NCBI RefSeq assembly: GCF_000280905.1
Contig: NZ_ALAP01000033.1
Span: 1-64,000 of the forward strand
Source of the DNA: Streptomyces sp. AA1529
GTDB taxonomy: Bacteria; Actinomycetota; Actinomycetes; Streptomycetales; Streptomycetaceae
Reading direction: 5' to 3'
DNA: 64,000 nucleotides
Numbering within the stretch: position 1 is the first letter of the stretch; each line of letters opens with the position of its first letter. Below the pieces are notes generated by a model. It searched no databases, was not told where the DNA came from, and worked only from the letters and a program-made list of their open reading frames with translations. Position numbers and translations under genes: made by a program. This document shows, one piece after another, positions 22,446-31,564 of the stretch.

Positions 22446-24581
22446 GTGAGTTTCGTGCTGTCACCCGTACCCGAGGGCACCGCGGAGGGCGGTGACCCGA
22501 TCGCGGTCCTCGGGGTGTCCGGTGCGCCGGATCCGTTCCGGGGCGCGGTCCCCGCCGCAGCCGGTCCCGGGCCCGCGGCGCCGGGGCGACCGGATCCCGG
22601 GGCGACCGCGGTGTTCCTGGAGGGGCCGGCCGGCGGCGCCGAGGCGGATCCGGTGCCGGGCGCGCCGGTCGAGCGCCTGCCGCCCGGGGATCCGCCGCTG
22701 TGCAACGCCGTCGCGGCGGCGCTCTCCTGGCTGCGTGGCGGCGCCGCGCGAACCGCCGTGGCCGGTACCACGGCGCGGCCGGGCGGCTGGCTGCTGCTCA
22801 GGCGCCTGGCCGACGCGCGAGCCGCCGGGGAGCCGGGCCTGTGTCTGCTCGAACTCGCCACCGGCAGCGATCCCGCGGGCCCGGGGGTCACCGAACTGCT
22901 CGCCGCCGTACGGCGGTTCCAGGCGCCGCCGTCGGCCGCTACCGGCCGCGCCGCCCCGGCCGCGGCCCCGGAGCGGCCGGCCGCCGCCCCGGAGCCCGCC
23001 GCCGGGCCCTACCCGGACCGGACCGGCACAGCCGGGGAGCGGGCCATCCCCGCCGCGGACCGGGCCGCCCCCGGCCAGGAGCGGACCGCCCGCGACCGGG
23101 ACCGGCCCGCGCTGACCGGTGCGGTGCCCTGGCCGGTGTCCGGCCGCTCGGAGACCGGGATGCGGACCGAGGCGCGGCTGCTCGCCGCGTATCTGCGCGA
23201 GCGCCCCGAACTGGACAGCCACGATGTCGCACACGCCCTGGCGACCGGCCGGGGTGCCGCCGAGCACCGTGCGGTCACGGTGGGCGCCGACCGCGAGGAA
23301 CTGCTGTCCGGACTCGACGCGCTGGCCGCCGGGCACGACCACCAGGGCCTGGTGTGCGGCACCGCGCGGCCGTCCGGCGGCGTCGTGATGATGTTCCCCG
23401 GCGCCGGGGGCCAGTGGCGCGGCATGGGCGGCGGGCTGTGGGACAGCTCCCCGGCGTTCCGGGAGAGCGTCCAGGCCTGCGCGGAGGCGTTCGCACCGTA
23501 CGTGGACTGGTCGTTGGCCGACGTGGTGCGCGGCCGCCGCGGCGCGGCCTCGCTGAACCGGGTCGAGGTGGTGCAGCCCGCGCTGTTCACCGTCACGGTG
23601 TCGCTCGCCGCCGTCTGGCGGTCCTTCGGAGTGGTACCGGCGGCCGTACTGGGGCACTCCCAGGGCGAGATCGCCGCGGCCCATGTCGCGGGCGCGCTCC
23701 CGCTGCCGGACGCCGCCCGCGTCGTGGCCGCGCGCAGCCGGCTCATCGCCGGGGCGCTGGCGGGCAAGGGCGCCATGCTGTCCGTGCCGCTGCCCGCCGA
23801 GCAGGTCCGCGAACGACTGGCGGAGCTCGGCGGCGGGCTCGCCGTGGCGGCCGTCAACGGACCGGCCACCACCAGCGTGGCCGGCAGCCCGGACGCGATC
23901 GAGGAACTGTTCGCGCGACTCGTGGACGAGGGCATCCGGGTGGCCCGCATCGTCTCGGACTTCGCCTCCCACTCGGCGCAGGTCGAAGCGATCCACGGCC
24001 CCCTGCTCGACGAGGTGGGGCCCCTTCGGCACCGCTCCACCGACACCCTGCTCTGCTCGACGGTGACCGGCCGTGTCCTGGACCCCGCCGCCCTCGACAC
24101 CGAGTACTGGTACCAGAACCTGCGCCGGACCGTGGAGTTCGACAGCGCGGTGCGGACCCTGCTCAGCCTGGGATTCAGCACCTTCGTCGAACCCTCCGCG
24201 CATCCGCTGCTGACCGCCCCGGTGGCGGACATCGCCGCGGACACCGGGACCGAGGTCAGGGCTGTCGGCTCGCTGCGGATGGGGGAGAGCACCGCACAGC
24301 GCATGCTGACCTCCCTGGCCGAGGCCCAGGTGGCGGGGGTGCCGGTCGACTGGGGGAGCGCCTGCGCCGCCCGCGGCCGGGCCGAACTGCCCGCCGGGCC
24401 GCTGCCGCGGCAGTCCCCGCACCGGACCGCCGCGGGCACGGCGGAAGCCGCCCCCGGAGCGGATGCGGCGGCCGCGCCGGGCACGGCCGGGGACGGGTTC
24501 TGGCGCGCGGTGGACCGCGGGGATCTGGCGGGCGCCCTCGGGGTCGTACTGCCCGCGATGAGCTGGGCGAACGGCTCATGA
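22446..24581 (+). CDS. free-standing acyltransferase (OzmC-like), probably for methoxymalonyl-ACP
   Basis: A protein of 711 aa; GTG start with CGGAGG upstream. The AT core (about 310-600) has GHSQGE with Ser405 and DFASHS (506-509). A FASH rather than HAFH box argues against plain malonyl, and the adjoining methoxymalonyl-ACP genes suggest that substrate. The flanks are unusual. Residues 17-150 look like a shrunken ketosynthase (DPIAVLG at the start; later LLLRRLADARAAGEPG, which resembles the VLKRLSDA region) with no Cys or HGTGT motif. Residues 225-300 match the KS-AT linker of cis-AT PKSs. The C-terminal FWRAVDRGDLAGALG resembles the start of a post-AT DH/KR region. The protein therefore looks like an AT cut out of a cis-AT module and now used in trans. 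Confidence 0.85.
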   Translation: MSFVLSPVPEGTAEGGDPIAVLGVSGAPDPFRGAVPAAAGPGPAAPGRPDPGATAVFLEGPAGGAEADPVPGAPVERLPPGDPPLCNAVAAALSWLRGGAARTAVAGTTARPGGWLLLRRLADARAAGEPGLCLLELATGSDPAGPGVTELLAAVRRFQAPPSAATGRAAPAAAPERPAAAPEPAAGPYPDRTGTAGERAIPAADRAAPGQERTARDRDRPALTGAVPWPVSGRSETGMRTEARLLAAYLRERPELDSHDVAHALATGRGAAEHRAVTVGADREELLSGLDALAAGHDHQGLVCGTARPSGGVVMMFPGAGGQWRGMGGGLWDSSPAFRESVQACAEAFAPYVDWSLADVVRGRRGAASLNRVEVVQPALFTVTVSLAAVWRSFGVVPAAVLGHSQGEIAAAHVAGALPLPDAARVVAARSRLIAGALAGKGAMLSVPLPAEQVRERLAELGGGLAVAAVNGPATTSVAGSPDAIEELFARLVDEGIRVARIVSDFASHSAQVEAIHGPLLDEVGPLRHRSTDTLLCSTVTGRVLDPAALDTEYWYQNLRRTVEFDSAVRTLLSLGFSTFVEPSAHPLLTAPVADIAADTGTEVRAVGSLRMGESTAQRMLTSLAEAQVAGVPVDWGSACAARGRAELPAGPLPRQSPHRTAAGTAEAAPGADAAAAPGTAGDGFWRAVDRGDLAGALGVVLPAMSWANGS

Positions 24582-25480
24582 CCGGACCGGATGTGACACT
24601 CCATGGAGGTGTGGTGTCGGAAGAACGGACCAATCACAGGCTGATGATCCTGGGAGCCGGGGTGATGGGCGTCGGCATCGCGGCGCTGGGCATCGGCTCC
24701 GGACTGCCGGTCACCCTCGTCGACGTCGACGAGGCCCGGCTCGAACAGGCGCGGCGGCGGATCCGCCGGGAACTGAAGCTGGCCCGGCTGATGGGGGCGC
24801 TGCCGGATGCCGCCGCACCCGGTGAACTGGCCACCACCACCGCGGCGAAGGACGGCGCGGCGGCGACCGCCGTCATCGAGGCGGTCACCGAACTGGCCGA
24901 GGTGAAGGCCGCCGCGCTGGCCGAGGTCTCCCGGCTGGTCGGCCCCGGGACCCCGGTGGTCTCCAACACCTCGTCCATCCCGATCGACGAACTCGCCGCG
25001 TCCGTGGCCCGGCCGCAGGACTTCCTCGGCACCCACTTCATGAACCCGCCGTACCTGATCCCCACCGTCGAGGTGATCCGCGGCAGGCGGACCGGCGACC
25101 CGGCCGAAGCGGCGCTCGTCGCGCTGCTGACCGCGCTGGGCCGCACCCCGCTGGTGGTGGCCGACAACCCGGGCTTCGTGACCAGCAGGGTGCTGCACCC
25201 CATGATCAACGACGCGATCCGGACGGTACGCGAGGGCACCGCGCCCCCCGAGACGGTGGACGCGCTCTTCGAGAGCGGCCTCGGCCACCGCACCGGGCCG
25301 CTGCGCACCGCCGACCTGATCGGCCTGGACAACCTCGCCGACTCGCTGCGGGTCCTCCACGAGAGGACCGGAGACCCGGGCTGCGAGCCGGATCAGCTCC
25401 TGCTGGACAAGGTCCGGGCAGGCGACTTCGGCCGGAAGACCGGCCGCGGCTTCTACGACTACGGAGGGAACCCGTCATGA
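24578..25480 (+). CDS. 3-hydroxyacyl-CoA dehydrogenase-like protein, methoxymalonyl-ACP pathway (FkbK/OzmG type)
   Basis: A protein of 300 aa from the ATG that overlaps the AT stop (ATGA). A GTG at 24614, close after GGAGG, is a possible later start. The N-terminal Rossmann motif is GAGVMGVGIA, followed by an acidic strand end (LVDVDEARL). SNTSSIPI, a THFMNPP segment and NPGFVTSRVL are standard for the 3-hydroxyacyl-CoA dehydrogenase family. In FK520-type loci this enzyme oxidises glyceryl-ACP at C3 on the way to hydroxymalonyl-ACP. It is the first gene of a tightly coupled trio with the ACP and the acyl-CoA dehydrogenase, which supports this role over primary fatty acid metabolism. Confidence 0.9.
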   Translation: MTGPDVTLHGGVVSEERTNHRLMILGAGVMGVGIAALGIGSGLPVTLVDVDEARLEQARRRIRRELKLARLMGALPDAAAPGELATTTAAKDGAAATAVIEAVTELAEVKAAALAEVSRLVGPGTPVVSNTSSIPIDELAASVARPQDFLGTHFMNPPYLIPTVEVIRGRRTGDPAEAALVALLTALGRTPLVVADNPGFVTSRVLHPMINDAIRTVREGTAPPETVDALFESGLGHRTGPLRTADLIGLDNLADSLRVLHERTGDPGCEPDQLLLDKVRAGDFGRKTGRGFYDYGGNPS

Positions 25481-25782
25481 CCACCACGCCCGAGCCGACC
25501 GCCGACGTCATCGCCGAGCGGATCTCCCGGTTCCTGGAGGAGCGCACCAAGACCTCCTTCGCGGTGGACACCGACGTGTTCGCCTCCGGCGGGGTCAACT
25601 CGCTCTTCGCCATGGAACTCGTGGTCTTCCTCGAAGAGGCGTTCGACGTCGAGATCGCGGGCAGCGACCTGCGGCTGGACAACATGCGCACGGTGACCGC
25701 CATGACCGCGCTCGTCCAGCGGCTGCGCGCCGAGGACGCGGCGGAGAGCGGGGACGCCGGGGACGGAGCGGCGCGTGGCTGA
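25477..25782 (+). CDS. discrete acyl carrier protein for methoxymalonyl units (FkbJ/OzmE type)
   Basis: A protein of 101 aa starting in an ATGA overlap with the dehydrogenase. The carrier motif is GGVNSLFAMELV, with Asn in place of the usual Asp before the modified Ser. That substitution is characteristic of the FkbJ-type ACPs that carry the glyceryl-to-methoxymalonyl unit. The rest is a normal four-helix ACP with a short Glu/Ala/Gly-rich tail. In this pathway the FkbH-like protein would charge it with a C3 unit from 1,3-bisphosphoglycerate, and the FkbK-, FkbI- and FkbG-like enzymes would act on it. The free-standing AT would then pass the finished unit to a PKS ACP. Confidence 0.92.
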   Translation: MTTTPEPTADVIAERISRFLEERTKTSFAVDTDVFASGGVNSLFAMELVVFLEEAFDVEIAGSDLRLDNMRTVTAMTALVQRLRAEDAAESGDAGDGAARG

Positions 25783-26926
25783 CGGAACGGCCGCCGCCGG
25801 CCCGGCGACCGGCCCCGCGGCGGAGCCCGACCGGCTCCGGGCCGTCGCCGCCGAACTGGTCGACGAGACCTCGGCCGACGCCTGGGACCGGGCCGGACGC
25901 ATCCCCGAGGAGGTCGTCCGCACGGCCGGCACGCAGGGGCTGATGTGCGCGCAGATCCCCCGGCGCTACGGCGGTCCCGGGCTCAGCAGCGCCGAGAACG
26001 GCGAGCTGACCGCGTTCGTCGGCAGCCGGTGCAGCTCCCTGCGCAGTCTGATGACCTCGCAGGGGATGGCCGCCTGGACCGTCCAGCGGCTCGGCGAGCG
26101 GCGGCAGCGCGGGGCGCTGCTGCCCCGGCTGGCGGGCGGCGAGCAGGCCGCCGTCGCCTTCAGCGAACCGGACGCGGGCAGCGACCTGTCCGCCATGGCC
26201 ACCCGCATCGAACCGGACGGCGACAGCGTGCTGGTGACCGGCGAGAAGGTCTGGATCACCGCTGCCTGCTACGCGGACCTGCTCGTCGTCTTCGGCCGGT
26301 ACGGCGACGGCGCCGCCGCGGTCGTGCTGCCCGCGACGGCCCCCGGCGTCACGGTGGAACGGGTGCCCGAGCCCATGGGCTGCCGGGCCGCCGGACACGC
26401 GCATCTGCGACTGGACGGGGTGCGGGTGCCCGCGGGCGACGTGCTCGGCGGTGCCGGGCAGTCCACCGAACTGCTGGTCGGCACCGCGCTCTCCTACGGC
26501 CGGATGTCCGTCGCCTGGGGCTGCGTCGGCATCCTGCGCGGCTGCCTGGCCGCGGTCGCCCGGCACGCCCGCGCCCGGCACCAGTTCGGCAAGCCGCTGG
26601 CCGGACACCAGCTCGTCGCCCGGCACGTGGCCGAACTGCTGGCCGCCGAGCAGACGGCGACCCGGGCGTGCGCGCACGCCGGCCACTGCTGGGACACCCG
26701 GTCCCCGGAGATGGTCTCGGCCACGGTGCTCGCGAAGTACGTGAGCTCCCGGCAGGCGGCGGCCGGGGCCGCCACCGCGGTCCAGGTCCTGGCCTCGGCG
26801 GGCGCCCGCGACGGCCATCCGGTCGCCCGGGCCTACCGGGACGCCAAGCTGATGGAGATCATCGAGGGCAGCAGCGAGATCTGCGAACTGCTGCTCGCCG
26901 AGCACGCGTTGAGCGTCTACACCTGA
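25775..26926 (+). CDS. acyl-CoA dehydrogenase-like oxidase of methoxymalonyl-ACP pathway (FkbI/OzmD type)
   Basis: A protein of 383 aa; the GTG start overlaps the ACP gene by 8 nt. The fold is recognisable from AFSEPDAGSDLS (FAD/substrate region), KVWITAACYAD, and the C-terminal signature YRDAKLMEIIEGSSEICELL. In methoxymalonyl loci this flavoprotein catalyses one of the two oxidations that turn glyceryl-ACP into hydroxymalonyl-ACP. Its position between the FkbJ- and FkbH-like genes is the usual order and excludes a simple beta-oxidation enzyme for practical purposes. Length is normal for the family. Confidence 0.9.
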   Translation: MADGTAAAGPATGPAAEPDRLRAVAAELVDETSADAWDRAGRIPEEVVRTAGTQGLMCAQIPRRYGGPGLSSAENGELTAFVGSRCSSLRSLMTSQGMAAWTVQRLGERRQRGALLPRLAGGEQAAVAFSEPDAGSDLSAMATRIEPDGDSVLVTGEKVWITAACYADLLVVFGRYGDGAAAVVLPATAPGVTVERVPEPMGCRAAGHAHLRLDGVRVPAGDVLGGAGQSTELLVGTALSYGRMSVAWGCVGILRGCLAAVARHARARHQFGKPLAGHQLVARHVAELLAAEQTATRACAHAGHCWDTRSPEMVSATVLAKYVSSRQAAAGAATAVQVLASAGARDGHPVARAYRDAKLMEIIEGSSEICELLLAEHALSVYT

Positions 26927-26966
26927 GGAGCCCGGCTCCCGCAACCCCCCGAGAGGACACCGGACG

Positions 26967-28064
26967 GTGAGCGAACACACGACCACGGTGAAGTGCCTGG
27001 TCTGGGATCTGGACAACACGCTGTGGCAGGGCACCCTGTCCGAGGACGCCGAGGTGCGGCTCGCCGAGGAGATCCGCGCGGTCGTCGTCGAACTCGACGC
27101 GCGCGGCATCCTGCAGGCCGTGGCCAGCAAGAACGATCACGAACCCGCCTGGGCCAGGCTGGAGGAACTGGGCGTCGCCGAGTACTTCGTGCTCGCCTCC
27201 ATCGGCTGGGGACCGAAGTCGGAGTCGGTGCGCTCGATCGCCGACCAGCTCGACTTCGCCCCGCGCACCGTGGCCTTCATCGACGACCAGCCCGCCGAAC
27301 GCGCCGAGGTCGAGTTCCACCTGCCCGAGGTCCGCTGCTACCCGGCCGAGCGGGCCGCGGACCTCCTCTCGCTGCCCGAGTTCACCCCGGCCACCAGAAC
27401 GGTCGACTCCGGAAAGCGCCGTGCGATGTACCGGGCGAACTTCCGCCGGGACGCCGAACGCGCCGAGTTCACCGGACCCGACGAGGAGTTCCTGCGCACC
27501 CTCGGCCTGGATCTGCGGATCTTCCCCGCGACTCCCGTCGAACTCAGCAGGGTGGAGGAGTTGACCCTGCGCACCAGCCAGATGAACGCCACCGGTGTCC
27601 ATTACTCCGACGAGGCCCTGCGCGGACTCCTGGCCGACGACGACCACGAGGTGCTCGTCGCCACCCTCTCCGACCGGTTCGGCACCCACGGCGCGATCGG
27701 CGTCCTGCTGCTGGAGCGGTACCCGGCGGCCTGGCATCTGAAGCTGCTGGCCACTTCCTGCCGGGTGGTCTCCTTCGGTGTCGGTACGGCGGTGCTGAAC
27801 TGGCTGGCGACCGAGGCGGCCACCGCCGGGGTCCATCTGCTGGCCGACTTCCGGCGCACCGACCGCAACCGCATGATGGAGGTCGCCTACCGGTTCGCCG
27901 GCTTCGACGACCAGGAGTGCGACTGCCGCACCCCGCTGTCCGCCGCCGGGGCCGAGGGGGTGCAGCGGCTCCACCTGGTGGCCGAGCACCGCGACCCGCC
28001 CAGCACCATGCGGCTGACCGCACCGTCGCTGGCCGCCCCCGTCCTGGAGCAGGCCGCGGACTGA
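26967..28064 (+). CDS. FkbH-like HAD-family protein, glyceryl transfer to ACP (OzmB type)
   Basis: A protein of 365 aa from a GTG; the upstream purine stretch GAGAGGA is rather distant. The HAD phosphatase motif is VWDLDNTLWQGTLSED (DxDxT-like) and the later acidic motif is FIDDQPAERAE. The C-terminal half has RTSQMNATG and a GNAT-like RFGTHGAIGVLLLE segment, both typical of FkbH proteins. The family converts 1,3-bisphosphoglycerate and an ACP into glyceryl-S-ACP, the committed step of methoxymalonyl-ACP synthesis. It is the last + strand gene of the cluster and is followed directly by a strong hairpin. Confidence 0.93.
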   Translation: MSEHTTTVKCLVWDLDNTLWQGTLSEDAEVRLAEEIRAVVVELDARGILQAVASKNDHEPAWARLEELGVAEYFVLASIGWGPKSESVRSIADQLDFAPRTVAFIDDQPAERAEVEFHLPEVRCYPAERAADLLSLPEFTPATRTVDSGKRRAMYRANFRRDAERAEFTGPDEEFLRTLGLDLRIFPATPVELSRVEELTLRTSQMNATGVHYSDEALRGLLADDDHEVLVATLSDRFGTHGAIGVLLLERYPAAWHLKLLATSCRVVSFGVGTAVLNWLATEAATAGVHLLADFRRTDRNRMMEVAYRFAGFDDQECDCRTPLSAAGAEGVQRLHLVAEHRDPPSTMRLTAPSLAAPVLEQAAD

Positions 28065-28066
28065 CC

Positions 28067-28101
28067 CCGCGCCCGGGCCGGGACGCCCGGCCCGGGCGCG
28101 G
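28067..28101 (+). terminator. perfect 16-bp GC hairpin after the PKS operon
   Basis: The arms at 28067-28082 and 28086-28101 are exact reverse complements (CCGCGCCCGGGCCGGG on the left) with a 3-nt loop (ACG). The hairpin starts 2 nt after the stop of the FkbH-like gene, between convergent genes, so it may serve both strands. No U-tract follows, which is usual in Streptomyces. It probably marks the 3' end of the long biosynthetic transcript. Confidence 0.75.
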
Positions 28102-28271
28102 CGTCCACCGCCGAGGTGGAGGCGCGTCAACCGGCGCTCAGCAGCGGTGGCCCCTCGGCCGGCGCGGGCCACCCGGCCGCCGACCCAGCCGGGCCGGGCG
28201 ACCGGGCCTCCTGGGCGGTCGGGGCGCACCGGCGTGCGGCGAGGGGCCGGTCGCACACGGCGAACAGTCGG

Positions 28272-28940
28272 CTAGGCATCCTTCTTGCGGGCCAGGGTGA
28301 TCCCGTCGGCGACGGGCAGTACGACGGGCTCCACCCGCTCGTCGGAGCGGAGGAGTTCGTTCACCTCGCGGATGGCGACCGTGTCGGGATCGTCGGCCGC
28401 CGGGTCGACGACCCGGCCGAAGAAGAGGGTGTTGTCGAGCACCAGCAGCCCGCCGGGCCGGACCAGTTCGAGGGACGCCTCGTAGTAGGCGGGGTAGCTC
28501 TTCTTGTCGGCGTCGACGAAGACGAGGTCGACGCTTCCGCCGCCGTCCTCCTGACGCAGCCGGGCCAGCGTCTCGTGCGCGTCGCCGAGCCGGAGGTCGA
28601 TCCGGTCGGCCACCCCCGCGCGTTCCCAGAACTCGGCGGCGATGTCCGTCCACTTCCTGTTGACCTCGCAGGTGGTCAGCCTGCCCCCCTGCGGGAGGGC
28701 GCGCGCCATGCACAGCGTGCTGTACCCGGTGAAGGTGCCGATCTCCAGCACGGTCGACGCACCGGTCAACCGGATCAGCAGCGACAGGAACCGGGCCTCG
28801 GCGGCCGGCACCTGCATCGCGGTTCCCCCGGGCAGATCGGCGGTCAACTCGCGCAGCGCGCCCAGTACTTCGTCCTCGGGGCGGGAGACGGACTCGATGT
28901 AGGCGAGCAGTTCCTCGGTGGCAGCTATCTGAGTGGCCAT
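28272..28940 (-). CDS. class I O-methyltransferase (FkbG/OzmF-like candidate)
   Basis: A protein of 222 aa of the caffeoyl-CoA O-methyltransferase family. The SAM motif is [16 protein letters not shown], followed by the metal/SAM segment [17 protein letters not shown] and [13 protein letters not shown]. The start chosen is the ATG at 28940, preceded by a GGAGG/GAGGG region; frame upstream is open but looks non-coding. FkbG, which methylates hydroxymalonyl-ACP, belongs to this family and is the only pathway step otherwise missing here, so this is the natural candidate. It is convergent to the rest of the cluster, and similar methyltransferases also occur as ordinary chromosomal genes, so the assignment is likely but not certain. 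Confidence 0.75.
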   Translation of the reverse strand: MATQIAATEELLAYIESVSRPEDEVLGALRELTADLPGGTAMQVPAAEARFLSLLIRLTGASTVLEIGTFTGYSTLCMARALPQGGRLTTCEVNRKWTDIAAEFWERAGVADRIDLRLGDAHETLARLRQEDGGGSVDLVFVDADKKSYPAYYEASLELVRPGGLLVLDNTLFFGRVVDPAADDPDTVAIREVNELLRSDERVEPVVLPVADGITLARKKDA

Positions 28941-29212
28941 GCCCTCAACGTAGCCTCCCCCGCCCCTCAACACGCCGTACAGCAGCCGCCTCGCCCCGCC
29001 TCTCCCGCTCTCCCGCCGCCGCGCCGGTCCCCGCTCCCGGCCCACCGAATCGGCCGGGACGATCCGGCTGCCGGGGTCCGTCCGGCCCGCGGGCCCTGCG
29101 AGCGCTGCGGACCGGGGCCCGGACCCCGGAGAGCGACCGGGCCGGTGCCCGGCCCCGGGACGGGCGGGCACCAGCCGCCGGCGGCGCCGCGGGCCTGGGT
29201 ATCGTGCGCGTG

Positions 29213-30064
29213 ATGAACGAGCGCACGGACACCTCGGAGCCGACAGCATTCCCGGCCGACAAGGCTTCCCCGAAGCCCCCGGAGCCGCTGCCGGTGGTCG
29301 ACGTGCTGCTGATGGGCGTGGTGCTGGTCTTCCTCGCGGCGTACGCGTGGCCGATCCTGCAGCCGGACCTGAGCCCTCGGTGGCGGACCGCCTGCACCTG
29401 GGCGAGCTGGATCACCTGGGGCCTCTTCGCCCTCGACTACGTGGTCCGGCTGGTGCGGGCCGTGGACCGCTGGGTCTACTTCAAGCGCAACCTCTTCGCC
29501 CTGGCGACGGTGGTCCTGCCGTTCTTCCGGCCGCTGCGGATGCTGCGGCTGCTGACCGTGATGAGCGTCCTCAACCGCCGGGCCTCCGTCTCGCTGCGCG
29601 GCCAGGTCACCACCTATGCCGCCGGAGCCACCGGGCTGCTGATGTTCTGCGGGGCGCTGGCCGTGCTGGATGCCGAGCGCGGCGTCGAAGGGGCCACCAT
29701 CGACAGCTTTCCCGACGCGGTCTGGTGGGCCTTCGCCACCGTGACCACGGTCGGCTACGGGGACTACTCCCCGGTCACCACGACCGGCCGGATGGTGGCC
29801 GTGCTGCTGATGATCGCCGGGATCGCGGTGCTCGGTGTGGTCTCCGCCTCCCTCGCCTCCTGGTTCATCGAACGCGTCTCGTCGGCCGGCTCGGAGGAGC
29901 GGACCGCGACCCGCCAGGAGATCCACGAGCTGACCGAGGTGATCCGCGCCCAGCAGCGCCAGCTGGAGGAGCAACGGGTCCTGCTCAGCTCCGTGGGACG
30001 GCAGTCCTCGGGGACGGACCCCTCCCCGGCGCCGGACGGGCATGGAGCGCCGCGGACCGGCTGA
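29213..30064 (+). CDS. two-pore-domain-like potassium ion channel protein
   Basis: A protein of 283 aa from the ATG at 29213; a GTG three codons earlier (29204) is possible. The selectivity filter [10 protein letters not shown] is intact and is followed by the last TM helix ([17 protein letters not shown]). Upstream are hydrophobic segments for about five TM helices and an Arg-rich stretch ([19 protein letters not shown]) that resembles the S4/S4-S5 region of 6-TM channels. The C-terminus is a hydrophilic helix ([19 protein letters not shown]), probably a short coiled coil for tetramer assembly. No RCK domain is present. It sits in a divergent arrangement with the O-methyltransferase, and no functional link to the cluster is evident. 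The 272 bp between the two starts is GC-rich with nothing I can name. Confidence 0.85.
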   Translation: MNERTDTSEPTAFPADKASPKPPEPLPVVDVLLMGVVLVFLAAYAWPILQPDLSPRWRTACTWASWITWGLFALDYVVRLVRAVDRWVYFKRNLFALATVVLPFFRPLRMLRLLTVMSVLNRRASVSLRGQVTTYAAGATGLLMFCGALAVLDAERGVEGATIDSFPDAVWWAFATVTTVGYGDYSPVTTTGRMVAVLLMIAGIAVLGVVSASLASWFIERVSSAGSEERTATRQEIHELTEVIRAQQRQLEEQRVLLSSVGRQSSGTDPSPAPDGHGAPRTG

Positions 30065-30257
30065 TCCGCGGCAGCTCCCCGGGGCGTGCCGGGCCGCCCC
30101 GGACCGGCGCCCCGGTCGGCGGAGCGGAAATCCCGCGCGGCGGCGGCCGGCGCTGATACTGGTGAGTGGCGCGGAGGCTGTGCCCGGAGCCGCGGGGTCG
30201 CCCATCCCGCCCGCTTCGCCGGCTCCGCACCGCGCCGACCGCTCTGGAGGCACGCCG

Positions 30258-31391
30258 GTGCAGGACCACGACCCTTCGACTTCCGGTGCGCGGACCGGCG
30301 CCGGACGCCCGGAACCCGGACGCCGGGACCATCGACACCGGAACGGGGAACACCAGGACCCCGGACACCGGGACGACGGACACGCACACGGGGTGCGCGC
30401 GGACGCCGATCGCCGCTGGCTGGCGGGCGCGCTGACGCTGATCGTCGTCTTCATGGCCGCCGAGGTCGTCGTCGGTCTCGCTGCCGGTTCGCTGGCGCTG
30501 CTCTCCGACGCGGCGCACATGCTCACCGACGCGGCCTCCCTCGTGCTGGCGCTGGTGGCGATGCGGCTGGCCGCCCGGCCCGCACGCGGCGGCTACACCT
30601 TCGGTCTGAAACGCGCCGAGATCCTCTCCGCGCAGGCCAACGGCCTCACGCTGGTGCTGCTGGCGGTCTGGCTCGGCTACGAGGCCGTCCGCCGGCTGAT
30701 CCGGCCGCCGGAGGTCGAGGGCGGCTGGGTCCTGGTGACGGCGCTGGCCGGGATCGCGGTCAACGTCGCCGCCACGTGGTGCGTCTCGCGGGCCAACCGG
30801 ACCTCGCTCAACGTCGAAGGGGCCTTCCAGCACCTCCTCAACGACCTCTACGCGTTCCTCGGCACCGCGGTGGCCGGACTGATCGTGCTGACCACCGGGT
30901 TCGCCCGCGCGGACGCGCTGGCCTCGCTGGCGGTGGTCGCGCTGATGCTCCGGGCGGGCGGCGGACTCATCCGCGCCTCCGGGAGGATCTTCCTCGAAGC
31001 GGCCCCCGCGGGCATCGACCCGGACACGGTCGGCGACCGCATGGCGGCGGCCGACCAGGTCGCCGAGGTCCACGACCTGCACATCTGGCAGATCACCTCC
31101 AACCGCCCGGCCCTCTCCGCCCACGTCCTGGTCGTCCCGGACGGGGACTGCCACGGGGTGCGCCGCGCCCTCCAGCGGCAGCTGCGCGAGGACTGGGGCA
31201 TCACGCACACCACCCTTCAGGTGGATCACCTGGGGGAGGACGACAGCGGCGCGCTCCTCCAGATCGACGACCGTCCCGGGGCTCCGCGCGAGGGCGGACA
31301 CGACTCCGAGAGCGCAACCGGCACCGAGAGCACGACCGGCGCCGAGGACGCCCACGGGCCCACCCACCGGCCCGGCGAACCCCCGCACTGA
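30258..31391 (+). CDS. CDF (cation diffusion facilitator) zinc/divalent metal exporter, CzcD type
   Basis: A protein of 377 aa. The GTG at 30258 is preceded by GGAGG at 7-nt spacing, which decides the start. The N-terminus is His-rich (DHRHRNGEHQ, GHRDDGHAHG), a likely metal-sensing or metal-collecting tail. Six TM helices follow. The two metal-site motifs of the family are visible: SDAAHMLTDA in TM2 and HLLND in TM5. The cytoplasmic C-terminal domain has VHDLHIWQITSNRPALSAHVLV, the family hallmark. Length and topology are normal. The acidic Ser/Thr-rich tail after about residue 335 is not part of the fold. Expected role is proton-driven Zn2+/Cd2+/Co2+ efflux. Confidence 0.92.
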   Translation: MQDHDPSTSGARTGAGRPEPGRRDHRHRNGEHQDPGHRDDGHAHGVRADADRRWLAGALTLIVVFMAAEVVVGLAAGSLALLSDAAHMLTDAASLVLALVAMRLAARPARGGYTFGLKRAEILSAQANGLTLVLLAVWLGYEAVRRLIRPPEVEGGWVLVTALAGIAVNVAATWCVSRANRTSLNVEGAFQHLLNDLYAFLGTAVAGLIVLTTGFARADALASLAVVALMLRAGGGLIRASGRIFLEAAPAGIDPDTVGDRMAAADQVAEVHDLHIWQITSNRPALSAHVLVVPDGDCHGVRRALQRQLREDWGITHTTLQVDHLGEDDSGALLQIDDRPGAPREGGHDSESATGTESTTGAEDAHGPTHRPGEPPH

Positions 31392-31564
31392 CCTGCGCCT
31401 GCGATCCCGCGCCATCCGCCGGGCCGTCACCCCGCCCGCTCGTACGGGCTCCCCGGCGCGTGTCGCACTGCGGGGCGCCGCCCGGCTCGTCCTAGATTCC
31501 CAGCAACCAGCAGGCTCGTACTGTCCGCGCCGCCGGGCGCCGGACGCACCAACCGGGAGCACAC

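Noticed and set aside
29042..29200. Candidate regulatory hairpins between the methyltransferase and the channel gene
   Set aside because: Only imperfect GC-rich pairings as expected by chance in such DNA; nothing distinctive.
28272..29249. Extended O-methyltransferase of 325 residues
   Set aside because: The extra N-terminal 103 residues are Arg/Pro/Gly-rich and run through the divergent promoter region; the family start fits the ATG at 28940.
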